Source: [Eubacterium] siraeum (GTDB lineage Bacteria > Bacillota > Clostridia > Oscillospirales > Ruminococcaceae). From it: 64,000 bases of DNA. Where the stretch lies: contig CP102281.1 in the NCBI GenBank assembly GCA_025150425.1, forward strand, positions 2,418,001-2,482,000, written 5' to 3'. Made by a program: the position numbers and the translations under genes. Under the pieces are notes generated by a model. It was not told where the DNA came from, searched no databases, and was given only the letters and a program-made list of their open reading frames with translations. Positions 37,672 through 47,113 of the stretch are shown here, piece by piece (positions within the stretch are counted from its first letter, which is position 1; each line of letters starts with the position of its first letter).

Positions 37672-38316
37672 TTACTTTGTTCCGAAGAGTCTGTCGCCTG
37701 CGTCACCTACGCCGGGAGTGATATACAGATCCTCATTAAGACCGTCGTCAAGTGCACCGCAGTAGATCTCTACATCGGGGAATTCCTTGTGTATAGCGGC
37801 TATGCCCTCGGGAGCGGCGATAATGCACATAAACTTTATAGAATGTGCGCCGGCTTCCTTAATCTTGCGTATAGCGTGTACAGCCGATGTGCCTGTAGCG
37901 AGCATAATATCGGTAACTATTACGTCACGCTCGTTTATATCAAACGGGAGTTTGCAGTAATACTCGTTTGCGACCGTTTTGTCCGATCCGCCCTTTCCTC
38001 TGAATATACCGATATGACCTATCTTTGCGGCAGGAACAAGTGCCATAACGCCCTCGGTCATACCAAGACCTGCACGGAGGATAGGTACAAATGCGAGCTT
38101 TCTGCCTGAGATAACATTTGACTCTGCGATAGCTATGGGAGTCTGAATCTGTACCTTCTTAAGAGGAAGATCTCTCGTTGCCTCATAGCACATAAGCATT
38201 GAAATTTCGCTTACAAGCTCTCTGAATTCCTTTGCGCCCGTGTTCTTATCTCTTAAAAGAGATACCTTGTGCTGTACAAGGGGGTGGTCACAGATGTGAA
38301 GTTTCTCGTTTGCCAT
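37672..38316 (-). CDS. upp: Uracil phosphoribosyltransferase
   Basis: Salvages uracil to UMP with PRPP. The 214-aa protein has [16 protein letters not shown] at the N-terminus, [12 protein letters not shown] (about 80), the PRPP-binding loop [16 protein letters not shown] (about 130) and the C-terminal [13 protein letters not shown] motif. The family's D-P-M-L-A-T-G reads DIMLATG here, a common variant. GGAGAAAAG lies upstream of the ATG. It is downstream of rpiB with a 91-bp spacer; cotranscription is possible. Confidence 0.96.
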   Translation of the reverse strand: MANEKLHICDHPLVQHKVSLLRDKNTGAKEFRELVSEISMLMCYEATRDLPLKKVQIQTPIAIAESNVISGRKLAFVPILRAGLGMTEGVMALVPAAKIGHIGIFRGKGGSDKTVANEYYCKLPFDINERDVIVTDIMLATGTSAVHAIRKIKEAGAHSIKFMCIIAAPEGIAAIHKEFPDVEIYCGALDDGLNEDLYITPGVGDAGDRLFGTK

Positions 38317-38407
38317 AACATTCTCTTTTCTCCCTATGTATTGTTGGATTAGTTTTTTATAGCCCTGCCGTGATTTTCATAGGGAAAAATCCGCAGACTT
38401 TGATTAC

Positions 38408-38842
38408 TTACTTATTTTCGAGTGCCATCATCTTGTCAACACGGGCTGCGTGTCTTCCGCCCTCGAACTCGGTTGACAGGAATACTCTTACTATCTCCTC
38501 AGCCGTACCCGCTCCTATTACTCTGCCGCCCATGCACAGAACATTAGCGTCATTATGCAGACGTGTGTACTTTGCCGTATAATAATCCTGACACAAAGCC
38601 GCACGGATACCCTTTATCTTGTTTGCCGATATGCTGATGCCTATACCCGTACCGCATATCAGAATGCCCTTGTCGCACTCTCCGCTTTTGATTTTCTCGC
38701 AGGTCTTTTCTGCAATGTCGGGATAATCCGCTCTCTCTCCGTTACAGCCGCAGTCGATATATTCGACTCCCAGCCCGTCAAGGAACTTCTTAACCTCGCA
38801 CTTCAGCTCATATCCTGCGTGGTCGCTACCTATTGCCAGCAT
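38408..38842 (-). CDS. rpiB: Ribose-5-phosphate isomerase B
   Basis: Interconverts ribose 5-phosphate and ribulose 5-phosphate. In 144 aa it shows IGSDHAGYELK at the N-terminus, catalytic Cys in CGTGIGISISANK (about 65-77), GIRAALCQDYYTAKYTRLHND and LCMGGRVIG. AAGGAAAG precedes the ATG. It is 2 bp downstream of tsaB, so one operon with fhs-tsaE-tsaB. Confidence 0.96.
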   Translation of the reverse strand: MLAIGSDHAGYELKCEVKKFLDGLGVEYIDCGCNGERADYPDIAEKTCEKIKSGECDKGILICGTGIGISISANKIKGIRAALCQDYYTAKYTRLHNDANVLCMGGRVIGAGTAEEIVRVFLSTEFEGGRHAARVDKMMALENK

Positions 38843-38844
38843 TT

Positions 38845-39564
38845 TTATTCTTTCCTTTCTTTATATGCCTCAGCATTCTTTGCCATAAGCTCACGCTGAG
38901 CCTGCGGCAGCTTAAGATACATCGGCATAAGCTGTTCGGGCGTTAACTGCGGTGCGTTTACAGCCGCAAGGCATACACCGTAGCCCGTCTGGTATCTTAA
39001 CGGATCGGGGGCGATCTTCACATTTTCCAATCCCTCGTCATCCGTTGCTTTTTTCATTATAAATGCGCCGTCGCCGACAAGCATTATATCATCGTCATAT
39101 TCCGACAGCATTCTTGCCGCTTCATCGGTCTTAAGACATTCTTCTTCGGTCAGTCTTTCGACCTTGCCGTCCTCAATGCGGAACAGCGCAACATACACCT
39201 GATTGCACCTTGCATCCATTGCGGCGCAGACAACGCAGTCATAAGCCGTAACATTATACGCCATAGCCTCAAGCGTTGAAACCGCCGCACAAGGCTTCGA
39301 CAATGCAAAGGCAAGCCCTTTTACCGCCGATATGCCTATACGAAGTCCCGTGAAAGAACCCGGACCGTTCGCCACTGCGAAAAGCCCTATATCCTCCATA
39401 GAAAGCTCCGCATTTCTGACAAGATCCCTTACAACAGGCATAAGCGTCACGCTGTGCGTCAGCTTGTTGTTTATCACCGTACTGCCGAGTATCTGCCCCT
39501 TTTCCGTATCATACACGGCGGCACAGCAAGGAGCGGCGGCAGTGTCGATACCGAGTATCAGCAT
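38845..39564 (-). CDS. tsaB: tRNA threonylcarbamoyladenosine biosynthesis protein TsaB
   Basis: Scaffold partner of TsaD for the t6A37 modification of ANN-decoding tRNAs. A 239-aa ASKHA-fold protein: ILGIDTAAAPCCAAVYD at the N-terminus, HSVTLMPVVRDLV, VANGPGSFTGLRIG (about 67-80) and the VSTLEAMAYNV region. It overlaps tsaE by 7 bp; tsaD is elsewhere. AGGAGGAACT precedes the ATG. Confidence 0.94.
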   Translation of the reverse strand: MLILGIDTAAAPCCAAVYDTEKGQILGSTVINNKLTHSVTLMPVVRDLVRNAELSMEDIGLFAVANGPGSFTGLRIGISAVKGLAFALSKPCAAVSTLEAMAYNVTAYDCVVCAAMDARCNQVYVALFRIEDGKVERLTEEECLKTDEAARMLSEYDDDIMLVGDGAFIMKKATDDEGLENVKIAPDPLRYQTGYGVCLAAVNAPQLTPEQLMPMYLKLPQAQRELMAKNAEAYKERKE

Positions 39565-39992
39565 AGTTCCTCCTGCGGAATATATTCAATTACTCTTGAA
39601 TTATCCCCTGTTTTAGTGATATTCACACCGCACCTGCCGTCAAGATACGAGGCAAGCTCAGGTATGTTCTCGCTCCACTCTATACACATTATTCCGCCTC
39701 GGTCGAGGTAGTCGAAAAATCCGATAGCGTACAGATCGTCGAGCGTGTTTATTCTGAAAAGGTCAAAGTGGAAGATCGGCACATCGCCCTCATATTCGTT
39801 CACAAGAGCGAAGGTCGGACTTGTAACATCGTCCGTACTGCCGAAATATTCCGCTATACCCTTTGTTAAGTGCGTTTTTCCTGCGCCCATTTCACCGGTA
39901 TAAAGCACACAGTCGCCGGCTTTCAGATAAGAGGCTATCTTTTTGCCGATTTCAACCGTTTCTTCGGGCGAATCTGAAATAAACCGTTCCAT
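39558..39992 (-). CDS. tsaE: tRNA t6A biosynthesis ATPase TsaE
   Basis: Small ATPase that drives TsaBD turnover. In 144 aa it has Walker A GEMGAGKTHLTKG (about 34-46), the SPTFALVNEY segment, HFDLFRI and the IEWSENI motif. Its ATG overlaps the fhs stop by one base (TGATG), indicating translational coupling. Confidence 0.95.
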   Translation of the reverse strand: MERFISDSPEETVEIGKKIASYLKAGDCVLYTGEMGAGKTHLTKGIAEYFGSTDDVTSPTFALVNEYEGDVPIFHFDLFRINTLDDLYAIGFFDYLDRGGIMCIEWSENIPELASYLDGRCGVNITKTGDNSRVIEYIPQEELC

Positions 39993-41668
39993 CAGAACAG
40001 ACCGCTTATCTCGCCGTCTGCGCTTACATCTATCTTGTTTGCGGCAGGAACCTTGGGCAGTCCGGGCATTGTCATAATGTCGCCAGTAAGTGCGACAACA
40101 AAGCCTGCACCTGCCGACAGCTTTACATCACGGACGGTTATCGTGAAGTCCTTCGGGCAACCGAGCTTTGTCGGGTCGTCCGATAAGGAATACTGCGTCT
40201 TTGCAACGCATACAGGCAGCTTGTCAAAGCCGATAGCTTCAATTTCCTTTATTGCCTTTTCCGCACCCGTTGTATAGCTTACGCCGTCCGCACGGTAGAT
40301 TTCCCTTACGATTATATCCAGCTTTTCCTTTATGGACAGCTTCTCGTCATATATAGGAGCAAAATTCGTCTTGCCCTCGTTTTCGTTTATTGTATCTATA
40401 ACAGCGTTTGCAAGCTCAATACCGCCTTCTCCGCCCTTTAAGAATACATCGGAGAATGCGACCTTTGCACCCATCTTCTCGCAGTATTCACGGACAATAG
40501 CTATTTCAGCCTCTGTATCGGTATAGAAGTGGTTTATTGCAACAACTGCAGGCACGCCGTATTTACGCATATTTTCTATATGTGCCCCGAGGTTCACGAT
40601 ACCCTTTTTAAGCGCTTCCGTATTTTCCGCCGTAAGCTCTGTCTTAGGCACGCCGCCGTTGTATTTCAAAGCACGGATAGTAGCTACTATGACCGTACAC
40701 GAGGGCTTAAGTCCTGCGTAACGGCACTTTATGTCAAAGAACTTCTCCGCACCGAGATCACTGCCGAAGCCTGCCTCGGTTATGGCATAGTCGCCAAGCT
40801 TTAACGCAAGCTTGGTCGCTCTTACGCTGTTACAGCCGTGGGCAATGTTTGCAAATGGACCGCCGTGAATGATAGCGGGAGTATTTTCGAGCGTCTGCAC
40901 GAGGTTGGGGTTGATAGCGTCCTTTAAGAGTGCTGTCATTGCGCCTACCGCCTCAACATCAGAAGCGAATACGGGCTTTCCGTCATAAGTATACGCAACA
41001 AGAATTCTGCTGAGCCTTGCCTTAAGATCAACAAGATCGTCCGCAAGGCACAGTATCGCCATTATCTCGCTTGCAACGGTTATCTGGAAGTGATCCTCTC
41101 TCGGAACGCCGTTCACCTTGCCGCCAAGACCGATTATGCAGTTTCTCAGCGCTCTGTCGTTCATATCAAGACAACGCTTTATCTGTATGCGTCTGGGGTC
41201 TATTCCGAGTACGTTTCCCTGCTGAATGTGGTTATCTATAAGTGCGCAAAGCAGATTGTTTGCGGAAGTGATTGCGTGCATATCCCCCGTGAAGTGAAGA
41301 TTTATATCCTCCATAGGCACTACCTGCGCATATCCTCCGCCTGCCGCACCGCCCTTTATGCCAAAGACGGGACCCAGTGAAGGCTCACGCAGTGCAAGTA
41401 CAGCCTTTTTACCTATCTTGTACATACCCTCTGCAAGACCTACGGAAGTAGTCGTCTTGCCCTCTCCTGCAGGAGTGGGGTTTATAGCCGTAACAAGTAT
41501 CAGCTTGCCGTCCTCTTTGCTTTCAAGACGGTCTATACATTCCTGTGAGATCTTCGCCTTGTAGTGACCGTAGGGTATAAGCTCCTCCTCGTCAATTCCG
41601 AGTTCCTTTGCTATATCCTTTATTTTTAACATTTTTGCGTTCTGGGCAATTTCAATATCGCTGAGCAT
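39992..41668 (-). CDS. fhs: Formate-tetrahydrofolate ligase
   Basis: Makes 10-formyl-THF from formate, ATP and THF for one-carbon metabolism; also a step of acetogenesis, though no other Wood-Ljungdahl genes are visible. The 558-aa protein shows [20 protein letters not shown] (about 62-81, P-loop), [23 protein letters not shown], the [10 protein letters not shown] motif, and KFFDIKCR; full length. AGAGGT precedes the ATG. First gene of the fhs-tsaE-tsaB-rpiB run. Confidence 0.97.
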   Translation of the reverse strand: MLSDIEIAQNAKMLKIKDIAKELGIDEEELIPYGHYKAKISQECIDRLESKEDGKLILVTAINPTPAGEGKTTTSVGLAEGMYKIGKKAVLALREPSLGPVFGIKGGAAGGGYAQVVPMEDINLHFTGDMHAITSANNLLCALIDNHIQQGNVLGIDPRRIQIKRCLDMNDRALRNCIIGLGGKVNGVPREDHFQITVASEIMAILCLADDLVDLKARLSRILVAYTYDGKPVFASDVEAVGAMTALLKDAINPNLVQTLENTPAIIHGGPFANIAHGCNSVRATKLALKLGDYAITEAGFGSDLGAEKFFDIKCRYAGLKPSCTVIVATIRALKYNGGVPKTELTAENTEALKKGIVNLGAHIENMRKYGVPAVVAINHFYTDTEAEIAIVREYCEKMGAKVAFSDVFLKGGEGGIELANAVIDTINENEGKTNFAPIYDEKLSIKEKLDIIVREIYRADGVSYTTGAEKAIKEIEAIGFDKLPVCVAKTQYSLSDDPTKLGCPKDFTITVRDVKLSAGAGFVVALTGDIMTMPGLPKVPAANKIDVSADGEISGLF

Positions 41669-41809
41669 TTTTTCTACCTCTTTTTACTGTGGCTGACCGC
41701 CTGAATTATAACCTCTCACGTCATTATAAAGACGCAATTTAAGTATAGCACAGTGGCGGGTGAATTTCAAGGTTTAAAGAATATTTTACACCGACCGCCG
41801 CTTACGGAT

Positions 41810-44041
41810 TTACACAAATTTCAGCTGGTCAACGTCCTCGTCGTACAGCGTACCTGCAACAGGCACGGCCTTTGTCCTGTAGCTGTCTGCGTCCTTTATC
41901 ATACCGTCCTTGTATTTAACCGCAGATCTGAGTTTCGCTCTGGTAAGCCTCATTACCTGCACGCCCTGCGTATCCCTTGCCGCTTTGGGGAGGATAAGCA
42001 CGGTGTTGAATATCATGACCTTGCCTGCTTCCGAGCTTAGCATAAACTCGCAGTCGCCGTCAATAAGCGTCATAGATACAAGCGGCGAGCCGTCATTGTA
42101 TGCGTTCGCCAGCTTTTTACGTCTTGTCTTTGTTTCAAACGAAGCCATAGGCACTTTTGCGCATTTACCGTTTTCAAAGAACATCACAAGCGTTCCGCTG
42201 TAGTCCTCTGCGGCTATCATCTTTATTATCCTCTCGTCCGGGTCAAGCTCCAGCTTTACGGGCAGATAGTCGCCCATCACGCTTGCCTTTCCGTCCTCAA
42301 AGTCGCAGGCTCTTGCCTTATATACCTGGAATTTATCTGTGAAGAACAACAGCTCCGCACGGTTACTGCCGTCATAAGTTTCGATTATCTCATCGTTTTC
42401 CTTGAGCTTCTGCTCACCGCTCATTCTCAGCGACTGAGGAGTAATCTTCTTGAAATATCCCTCACGGGTGAAGAACAGATTAACGGGATAATCGGGTATC
42501 TCCTCCTCCGCCTCGTTCTCCTCGTCCTCAGTGCCGTAGATAAACATTGTCTTTCTGGGCTTGCCGTATTTCTTCGCTATATCACCAAGCTCCGATATGA
42601 TTATCTGCTTTACTCTGCGTTCCGAAGAAAGAATATCCTCCATATCGGCTATTTCTTCCTTAAGGCTGTCTATTTCCTCAATACGCTTCAAGATATAACC
42701 CTTGTTGATATTTCTCAGCTTTATATCCGCAACATATTCAGCCTGTGTTTCGTCTATGCCGAAGCCTATCATAAGGTTCGGTACGACCTCTGCATCGTCC
42801 TCTGTTTCACGGATTATCTTTATAGCCTTGTCTATATCAAGCAGTATCTTCTTAAGACCTGTCAGCAGATGAAGCTTCTCTTTCTTTCTTGCAAGCTCAA
42901 ACTTTGTCTTTCTCTTTACGCAGGTGATTCTGAAATCCGTCCACTGCTCAAGTATCTCGGCAACACCCATAACCTTCGGCATACCGCCTACAAGAATGTT
43001 GAAGTTGCAGGAGAAAACGTCCTGTAAGGGAGTTATCCTGAACAGCTTTTTCATTACCGCCTCGCTGTCCTGCCCACGCTTTAAATCAATAGTTATCTTA
43101 AGACCCGATAAGTCCGACTCGTCACGAACGTCCGAGATTTCCTTCAGCTTGCCCAGCTTTACCTGCTCAACTATCTTGTCGATTATCGCTTCAATAGTCG
43201 TTGTAGGCGGAATCTCGGTCACTTCGATACAGTTTGCCGTTTTGTCATAGATATACTTACTGCGCACCTTTACGCTTCCACGTCCGGTAGCATATATACG
43301 GCGAAGCTCGTTCTCGTCCTGTAATATGAAGCCTCCGCCGGGGAAATCCGGTCCTTTAAGCGTGGATACAATATCGTGTTCGAGGTTTTTCATAAGTGCG
43401 GCGGCTGTTTCACACACCTCCGACAGATTGAAGGAGCAGATATTGCTCGCCATAGATACGGCGATACCGACGTTATTGTTTACCAGTACCGCAGGGAATC
43501 TTGTAGGGAGCAGTACAGGCTCTGTCATTGAGTTATCGTAGTTCGGCACAAAGTCAACTATATCACGATCAATATCCGCAAATATCTCTGCGCAGATAGG
43601 GTCGAGCTTTGCCTCTGTATATCGTGATGCCGCAAATGACATATCTCTCGAATATGCCTTACCGAAGTTACCCTTGCTGTCAACATACGGGTGCAGAAGC
43701 GCCTCGTTGCCCCTTGCAAGTCTTACCATCGTTTCGTATATTGCCATATCGCCGTGCGGATTTAATTTCATCGTCTGTCCGACAATGTTCGCCGACTTTG
43801 TTCTCGCTCCCGTAAGCAGACCCATCTTGTACATAGTATACAGCAGTTTTCTGTGCGACGGCTTGAAACCGTCAATTTCGGGGAGCGCACGGGAAACTAT
43901 AACGCTCATCGCATACGGCATATAGTTTTCGGTCAGCGTATCGGTTATCGGCTGATTTTCGACAATACCTGCACCCTCTATATAAGCGTTTTTATTCGGA
44001 GCGACCTTCTTCTCGCTCTTTTCGTTCTTTCCTTTTCTCAA
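41810..44041 (-). CDS. parC: Type IIA DNA topoisomerase subunit A (ParC/GyrA-like)
   Basis: DNA breakage-reunion subunit, 743 aa. The winged-helix/tower core has the catalytic Tyr141 (AASRYTEAKL), the conserved SHRKLLYTMYKMGL, GQTMKLNPHGDMAIYETMVRL and PTRFPAVLVNNNVGIAVSMASN segments. The C-terminal region is shorter than GyrA and has no QRRGGKG GyrA-box, so a topoisomerase IV-like role is more likely than gyrase. Paired with the subunit B gene upstream, with an HD gene between. The start is TTG after AGAGGT; no ATG is available before the conserved core. Confidence 0.93.
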   Translation of the reverse strand: MRKGKNEKSEKKVAPNKNAYIEGAGIVENQPITDTLTENYMPYAMSVIVSRALPEIDGFKPSHRKLLYTMYKMGLLTGARTKSANIVGQTMKLNPHGDMAIYETMVRLARGNEALLHPYVDSKGNFGKAYSRDMSFAASRYTEAKLDPICAEIFADIDRDIVDFVPNYDNSMTEPVLLPTRFPAVLVNNNVGIAVSMASNICSFNLSEVCETAAALMKNLEHDIVSTLKGPDFPGGGFILQDENELRRIYATGRGSVKVRSKYIYDKTANCIEVTEIPPTTTIEAIIDKIVEQVKLGKLKEISDVRDESDLSGLKITIDLKRGQDSEAVMKKLFRITPLQDVFSCNFNILVGGMPKVMGVAEILEQWTDFRITCVKRKTKFELARKKEKLHLLTGLKKILLDIDKAIKIIRETEDDAEVVPNLMIGFGIDETQAEYVADIKLRNINKGYILKRIEEIDSLKEEIADMEDILSSERRVKQIIISELGDIAKKYGKPRKTMFIYGTEDEENEAEEEIPDYPVNLFFTREGYFKKITPQSLRMSGEQKLKENDEIIETYDGSNRAELLFFTDKFQVYKARACDFEDGKASVMGDYLPVKLELDPDERIIKMIAAEDYSGTLVMFFENGKCAKVPMASFETKTRRKKLANAYNDGSPLVSMTLIDGDCEFMLSSEAGKVMIFNTVLILPKAARDTQGVQVMRLTRAKLRSAVKYKDGMIKDADSYRTKAVPVAGTLYDEDVDQLKFV

Positions 44042-44073
44042 AATCTATACCTCTTTTTAGCTTTATACCCTGC

Positions 44074-44538
44074 TCAGAGTGAAAACTCTTTTTTCAGCTT
44101 TTCAAAGCGTTTCTCGTATTTATCTCTTATGGGGAGCGTTGTATTCTGTAAAACGTGTTGCAGAATATCTGCGTCTTTCAGCACCTCATCAAGCGGAAGC
44201 CCGACATTTTCCTTGTCGCTGTGGTTTGCTATCGCTCTTGTGATATTGCCTATCTCGCACACGCTGAAAAGCCCCGTCTTTGCCAGTATCGGCATTACAG
44301 CGTCAGCACTTTCTTCTGCGTGCTTTTCGTCAACACCCGTCAGATATTTACGGTAGTCATGGAGCAGTCCGCTTATCTGCGCAAGCTCTGCGTTCACACC
44401 TCTGCGCAGCGCGATAAGCCCTGCCGTCTGTGCCGTGCCGAAAAGATGAATGTACGCTTTCTGCCGTCTTTCCTCGGGCAGTGTCGCTATCATCTCCGAC
44501 ACTACGGCAGATATTACCTCTATCCTGTTAATTTCCAT
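44074..44538 (-). CDS. HD-domain protein between the two topoisomerase subunit genes
   Basis: A 154-aa protein with the HD metal-binding series: an early His (YIHLFGTAQTA), HD in GLLHDYRKYL (H60, D61), His106 in ANHSD and Asp123 in LKDADILQH. These residues fit a metal-dependent phosphohydrolase; relatives of the YqeK type cleave Ap4A, and this protein is of similar size, but the specific substrate is not certain. The start is ATG after GGAGG. It is 11 bp downstream of parE and 32 bp upstream of parC, clearly cotranscribed. Confidence 0.85.
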   Translation of the reverse strand: MEINRIEVISAVVSEMIATLPEERRQKAYIHLFGTAQTAGLIALRRGVNAELAQISGLLHDYRKYLTGVDEKHAEESADAVMPILAKTGLFSVCEIGNITRAIANHSDKENVGLPLDEVLKDADILQHVLQNTTLPIRDKYEKRFEKLKKEFSL

Positions 44539-44549
44539 ATATCCTCCGC

Positions 44550-46553
44550 TCAAGATACGTCTATATCGTCAAGGTACTTATAGCCGTAGTCACGGATATA
44601 GTCCTTTCTTCCGTCAAGGTTATCACCGAGCAGCAGCTCGAATATCTCCTGAGTTTTCTGTGCGTCCTCCGGCATTACTCTTATAAGCCGTCTTGTTTCG
44701 GGGTTCATAGTGGTAAGCGACATCATTTCCGGTTCGTTCTCACCAAGACCCTTTGAACGCTGTATCTTATACTTCTGCTCGCCTATATCGGCAAGTATCC
44801 TCTGCTTTTCCGCTTCTGTATAGGCAAAGTAGGTCATATCCTTGCTGTTTATCTCATAAAGCGGCGACTCAGCGATATACACAAAGCCCTTTTCTATTAC
44901 GGTCGGAACAAGTCTGTACAGCATAGTAAGAATAAGCGTTCTTATCTGGTATCCGTCATAGTCCGCATCGGTACAGATTATTATCTTTTCCCACCTGAGA
45001 TTATTTAAATCAAAAGTTGAAAGGTCTTTATTCGCCTTAGCCTTTACCTCAACACCGCAGCCGAGTATCTTCATAAGGTTCGTGATAATCTCGCTCTTGA
45101 ATATCTTGTCATAGCTTGCCTTAAGGCAGTTTAGCGTCTTACCTCTTACAGGCATTACCGCCTGATAGTCTGCGTCCCTCGCCTGCTTTACAGCGCCTAA
45201 AGCCGAATCACCCTCCACTATATAAAGCTCTCGTCTTGCCGTATCCTTACTCCTGCAGTCAACGAACTTAGGTATCCTGTTTGCAAGGTCTATCTTGCCC
45301 GAAAGCTGTTTTTTTATTGTATCTCTTGCCTTTGCGGCATTTTCACGGGCACGCTTGTTTATCAGCACCTGCTCGCATATCTTGACCGCTTCGTCCGGAT
45401 TTTCAAGGAAGTACACTTCAAGCTGGTGCTTCAGCCAGTCGGTCATAGCCTCCTGTATAAATTTATTGGTTATGCTTTTTTTCGTCTGGTTCTCATAGCT
45501 TGTCTGCGTTGAGAAGTTAGAAGATATGAATACAAGACAGTCGGCAATATCGGTAAATTTTATCTTGCCCTCGGTCTTGTTGTACTTGCTGTTAGCTTTC
45601 AGCCAGCCGTCTATCTGATTTGTGAATGCCGCCTGCATAGCCTTATCGGGACTTCCGCCGTGCTCAAGCCAGCTTGAATTGTGGTAGTGCTGTATAAGCT
45701 GAACTTTGTTTGAGAATACAAAAGCGACCTTCATCTTTACCTTGTATTCCGGCTTGTCCTCTCTGTCCTTACCTGTACGCTGTGCGCTCCATACCTGCTC
45801 GGTAGTGAGCGCTGTATCGCCTACGATTTCTTTCAGATAGTCGCTGATGCCGTTCTCATAGCAGTAGATATGCTCTTCAAAGCGTGTTTCCCCTGTTTCC
45901 TCGTCACGCACTTCGTTTCTCAGCACAAAGGTCAGCCCGTCATTTACTACCGCCTGTCTGCGCAGAACATCGTCAAAATATTCAAACGGTACGTCAATAT
46001 CCGTAAATACATCAAGGTCGGGCTTCCACTTGATTTTTGTACCCGTTGTTCCGTCCGACTGGTGACGGCGGAAGCCTCTTTCTTCCTTTTCAACGTTATA
46101 GCCCTTTTCAAATCTCAGGTCGTATATCCACGTTCCGTTGTTACTCTCGACCTCCATATACTCAGCCGCAAACTGCGTCGAGCAAAGGCCAAGACCGTTA
46201 AGACCGAGCGAATATGAGTAGTTATCTCCGCTGTTGTTATCGTACTTACCGCCTGCGTACAGTGTGCAGAAAGCAAGTTCCCAGTTGTACTTTTCCTCGT
46301 TTTTATTGAAGTCTATCGGTATACCTCTGCCGTAGTCCTGCACTTCAATGCTTTTATCAAGGAAGCGTGTAACGATTATCTTCTTTCCGAAGCCCTCTCT
46401 CGCCTCGTCTATCGAGTTTGAAAGTATCTCAAACACGGAGTGACAACAACCGTCAAGCCCGTCCGAGCCGAATATAACGCCGGGACGCAGTCGTACCTGA
46501 TCGGGTCCTTTCAGCTGTTTAAGACTGTTATCGTCATAATTTTTCTTTGCCAT
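44550..46553 (-). CDS. parE: Type IIA DNA topoisomerase subunit B (ParE/GyrB-like)
   Basis: ATPase subunit, 667 aa. A GHKL ATP site shows RLRPGVIFGSDGLDGCCHSVFEI... with EILSNSIDEA (catalytic Glu/Asn), VQDYGRGIPID and the G-rich LGLNGLGL lid. The TOPRIM domain has YIVEGDSALGAVKQ (about 442) and the ICTDADYDGYQIRTL Asp triad (about 545). The DNA-gate motif PVRGKTLNC is intact. With the downstream ParC-like subunit it forms a complete type IIA enzyme. AAAGGATAAAG precedes the ATG. Confidence 0.94.
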   Translation of the reverse strand: MAKKNYDDNSLKQLKGPDQVRLRPGVIFGSDGLDGCCHSVFEILSNSIDEAREGFGKKIIVTRFLDKSIEVQDYGRGIPIDFNKNEEKYNWELAFCTLYAGGKYDNNSGDNYSYSLGLNGLGLCSTQFAAEYMEVESNNGTWIYDLRFEKGYNVEKEERGFRRHQSDGTTGTKIKWKPDLDVFTDIDVPFEYFDDVLRRQAVVNDGLTFVLRNEVRDEETGETRFEEHIYCYENGISDYLKEIVGDTALTTEQVWSAQRTGKDREDKPEYKVKMKVAFVFSNKVQLIQHYHNSSWLEHGGSPDKAMQAAFTNQIDGWLKANSKYNKTEGKIKFTDIADCLVFISSNFSTQTSYENQTKKSITNKFIQEAMTDWLKHQLEVYFLENPDEAVKICEQVLINKRARENAAKARDTIKKQLSGKIDLANRIPKFVDCRSKDTARRELYIVEGDSALGAVKQARDADYQAVMPVRGKTLNCLKASYDKIFKSEIITNLMKILGCGVEVKAKANKDLSTFDLNNLRWEKIIICTDADYDGYQIRTLILTMLYRLVPTVIEKGFVYIAESPLYEINSKDMTYFAYTEAEKQRILADIGEQKYKIQRSKGLGENEPEMMSLTTMNPETRRLIRVMPEDAQKTQEIFELLLGDNLDGRKDYIRDYGYKYLDDIDVS

Positions 46554-46671
46554 CAGCTTTATCCTTTCAACCGCCGTACTCCCCTGTACAGCGAAACTTT
46601 AGTCAATAATTAGTTTTATTGTACCACAAATCCCCCGTTTTTGCAAGTGCGGCGGGTCGCCGCTGACAATT

Positions 46672-46923
46672 CGCCGTTCTGTCGGTTCGGACTTTGCTTT
46701 ACCTCCGTTACCGGCGGGCGGCTGTGAGCCGCTTCAAATTCGCCGTTCTGTCGGTTCGGGCTTTGCTTTACCTCCGTTACCGGCGGGCGGCTGTGTGCCG
46801 CTTCAAATTCGCCGTTCTGTCGGTTCGGGCTTTGCTTTACCTCCGTTACCGGCGGGCGGCTGTGAGCCGCTTCAAATTCGCCGTTCTGTCGGTTTGAACT
46901 TTGCTTTACCTCCGTTACCGGCG
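46672..46923. repeat. 69-bp tandem repeat, about 3.7 copies
   Basis: Three full units at 46672-46740, 46741-46809 and 46810-46878 and a partial fourth to about 46923, with only one to four differences each. Each unit contains a GCGGCTGTGAGCCGC hairpin (one copy has GTG in place of GAG). The array lies upstream of parE, between it and the isomerase-family gene. Because 69 is a multiple of three it stays open in several frames, but no ribosome site supports translation. Confidence 0.9.
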
Positions 46924-47037
46924 GATATTAACGTTATAAACATACGATTAAGAACGATACTGCACAATCTTAGCAGTACCCCAATTCTATTGAAAAAACC
47001 TATTAATTATAGAACCGCATTTTCTACAAAACAAAAT

Positions 47038-47062
47038 CCCTGAGAGCCTCAACTCTCAGGGA
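47038..47062 (-). terminator. Intrinsic terminator of the isomerase-family gene
   Basis: Stem CCCTGAGAG/CTCTCAGGG with 6-nt loop, then ATTTTGTTTTG on the minus strand. Confidence 0.85.
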
Positions 47063-47113
47063 TTTTACTATACTATATCAACTTTATCAACTTTCGTATT
47101 GCCATCCGATAAA

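Noticed and set aside
46694-46897. Plus-strand frame within the 69-bp array
   Set aside because: It is open only because the unit is a multiple of three; no ribosome site or recognisable protein.
46672-46923. CRISPR array
   Set aside because: Units are contiguous 69-bp repeats with no variable spacers and no cas genes.
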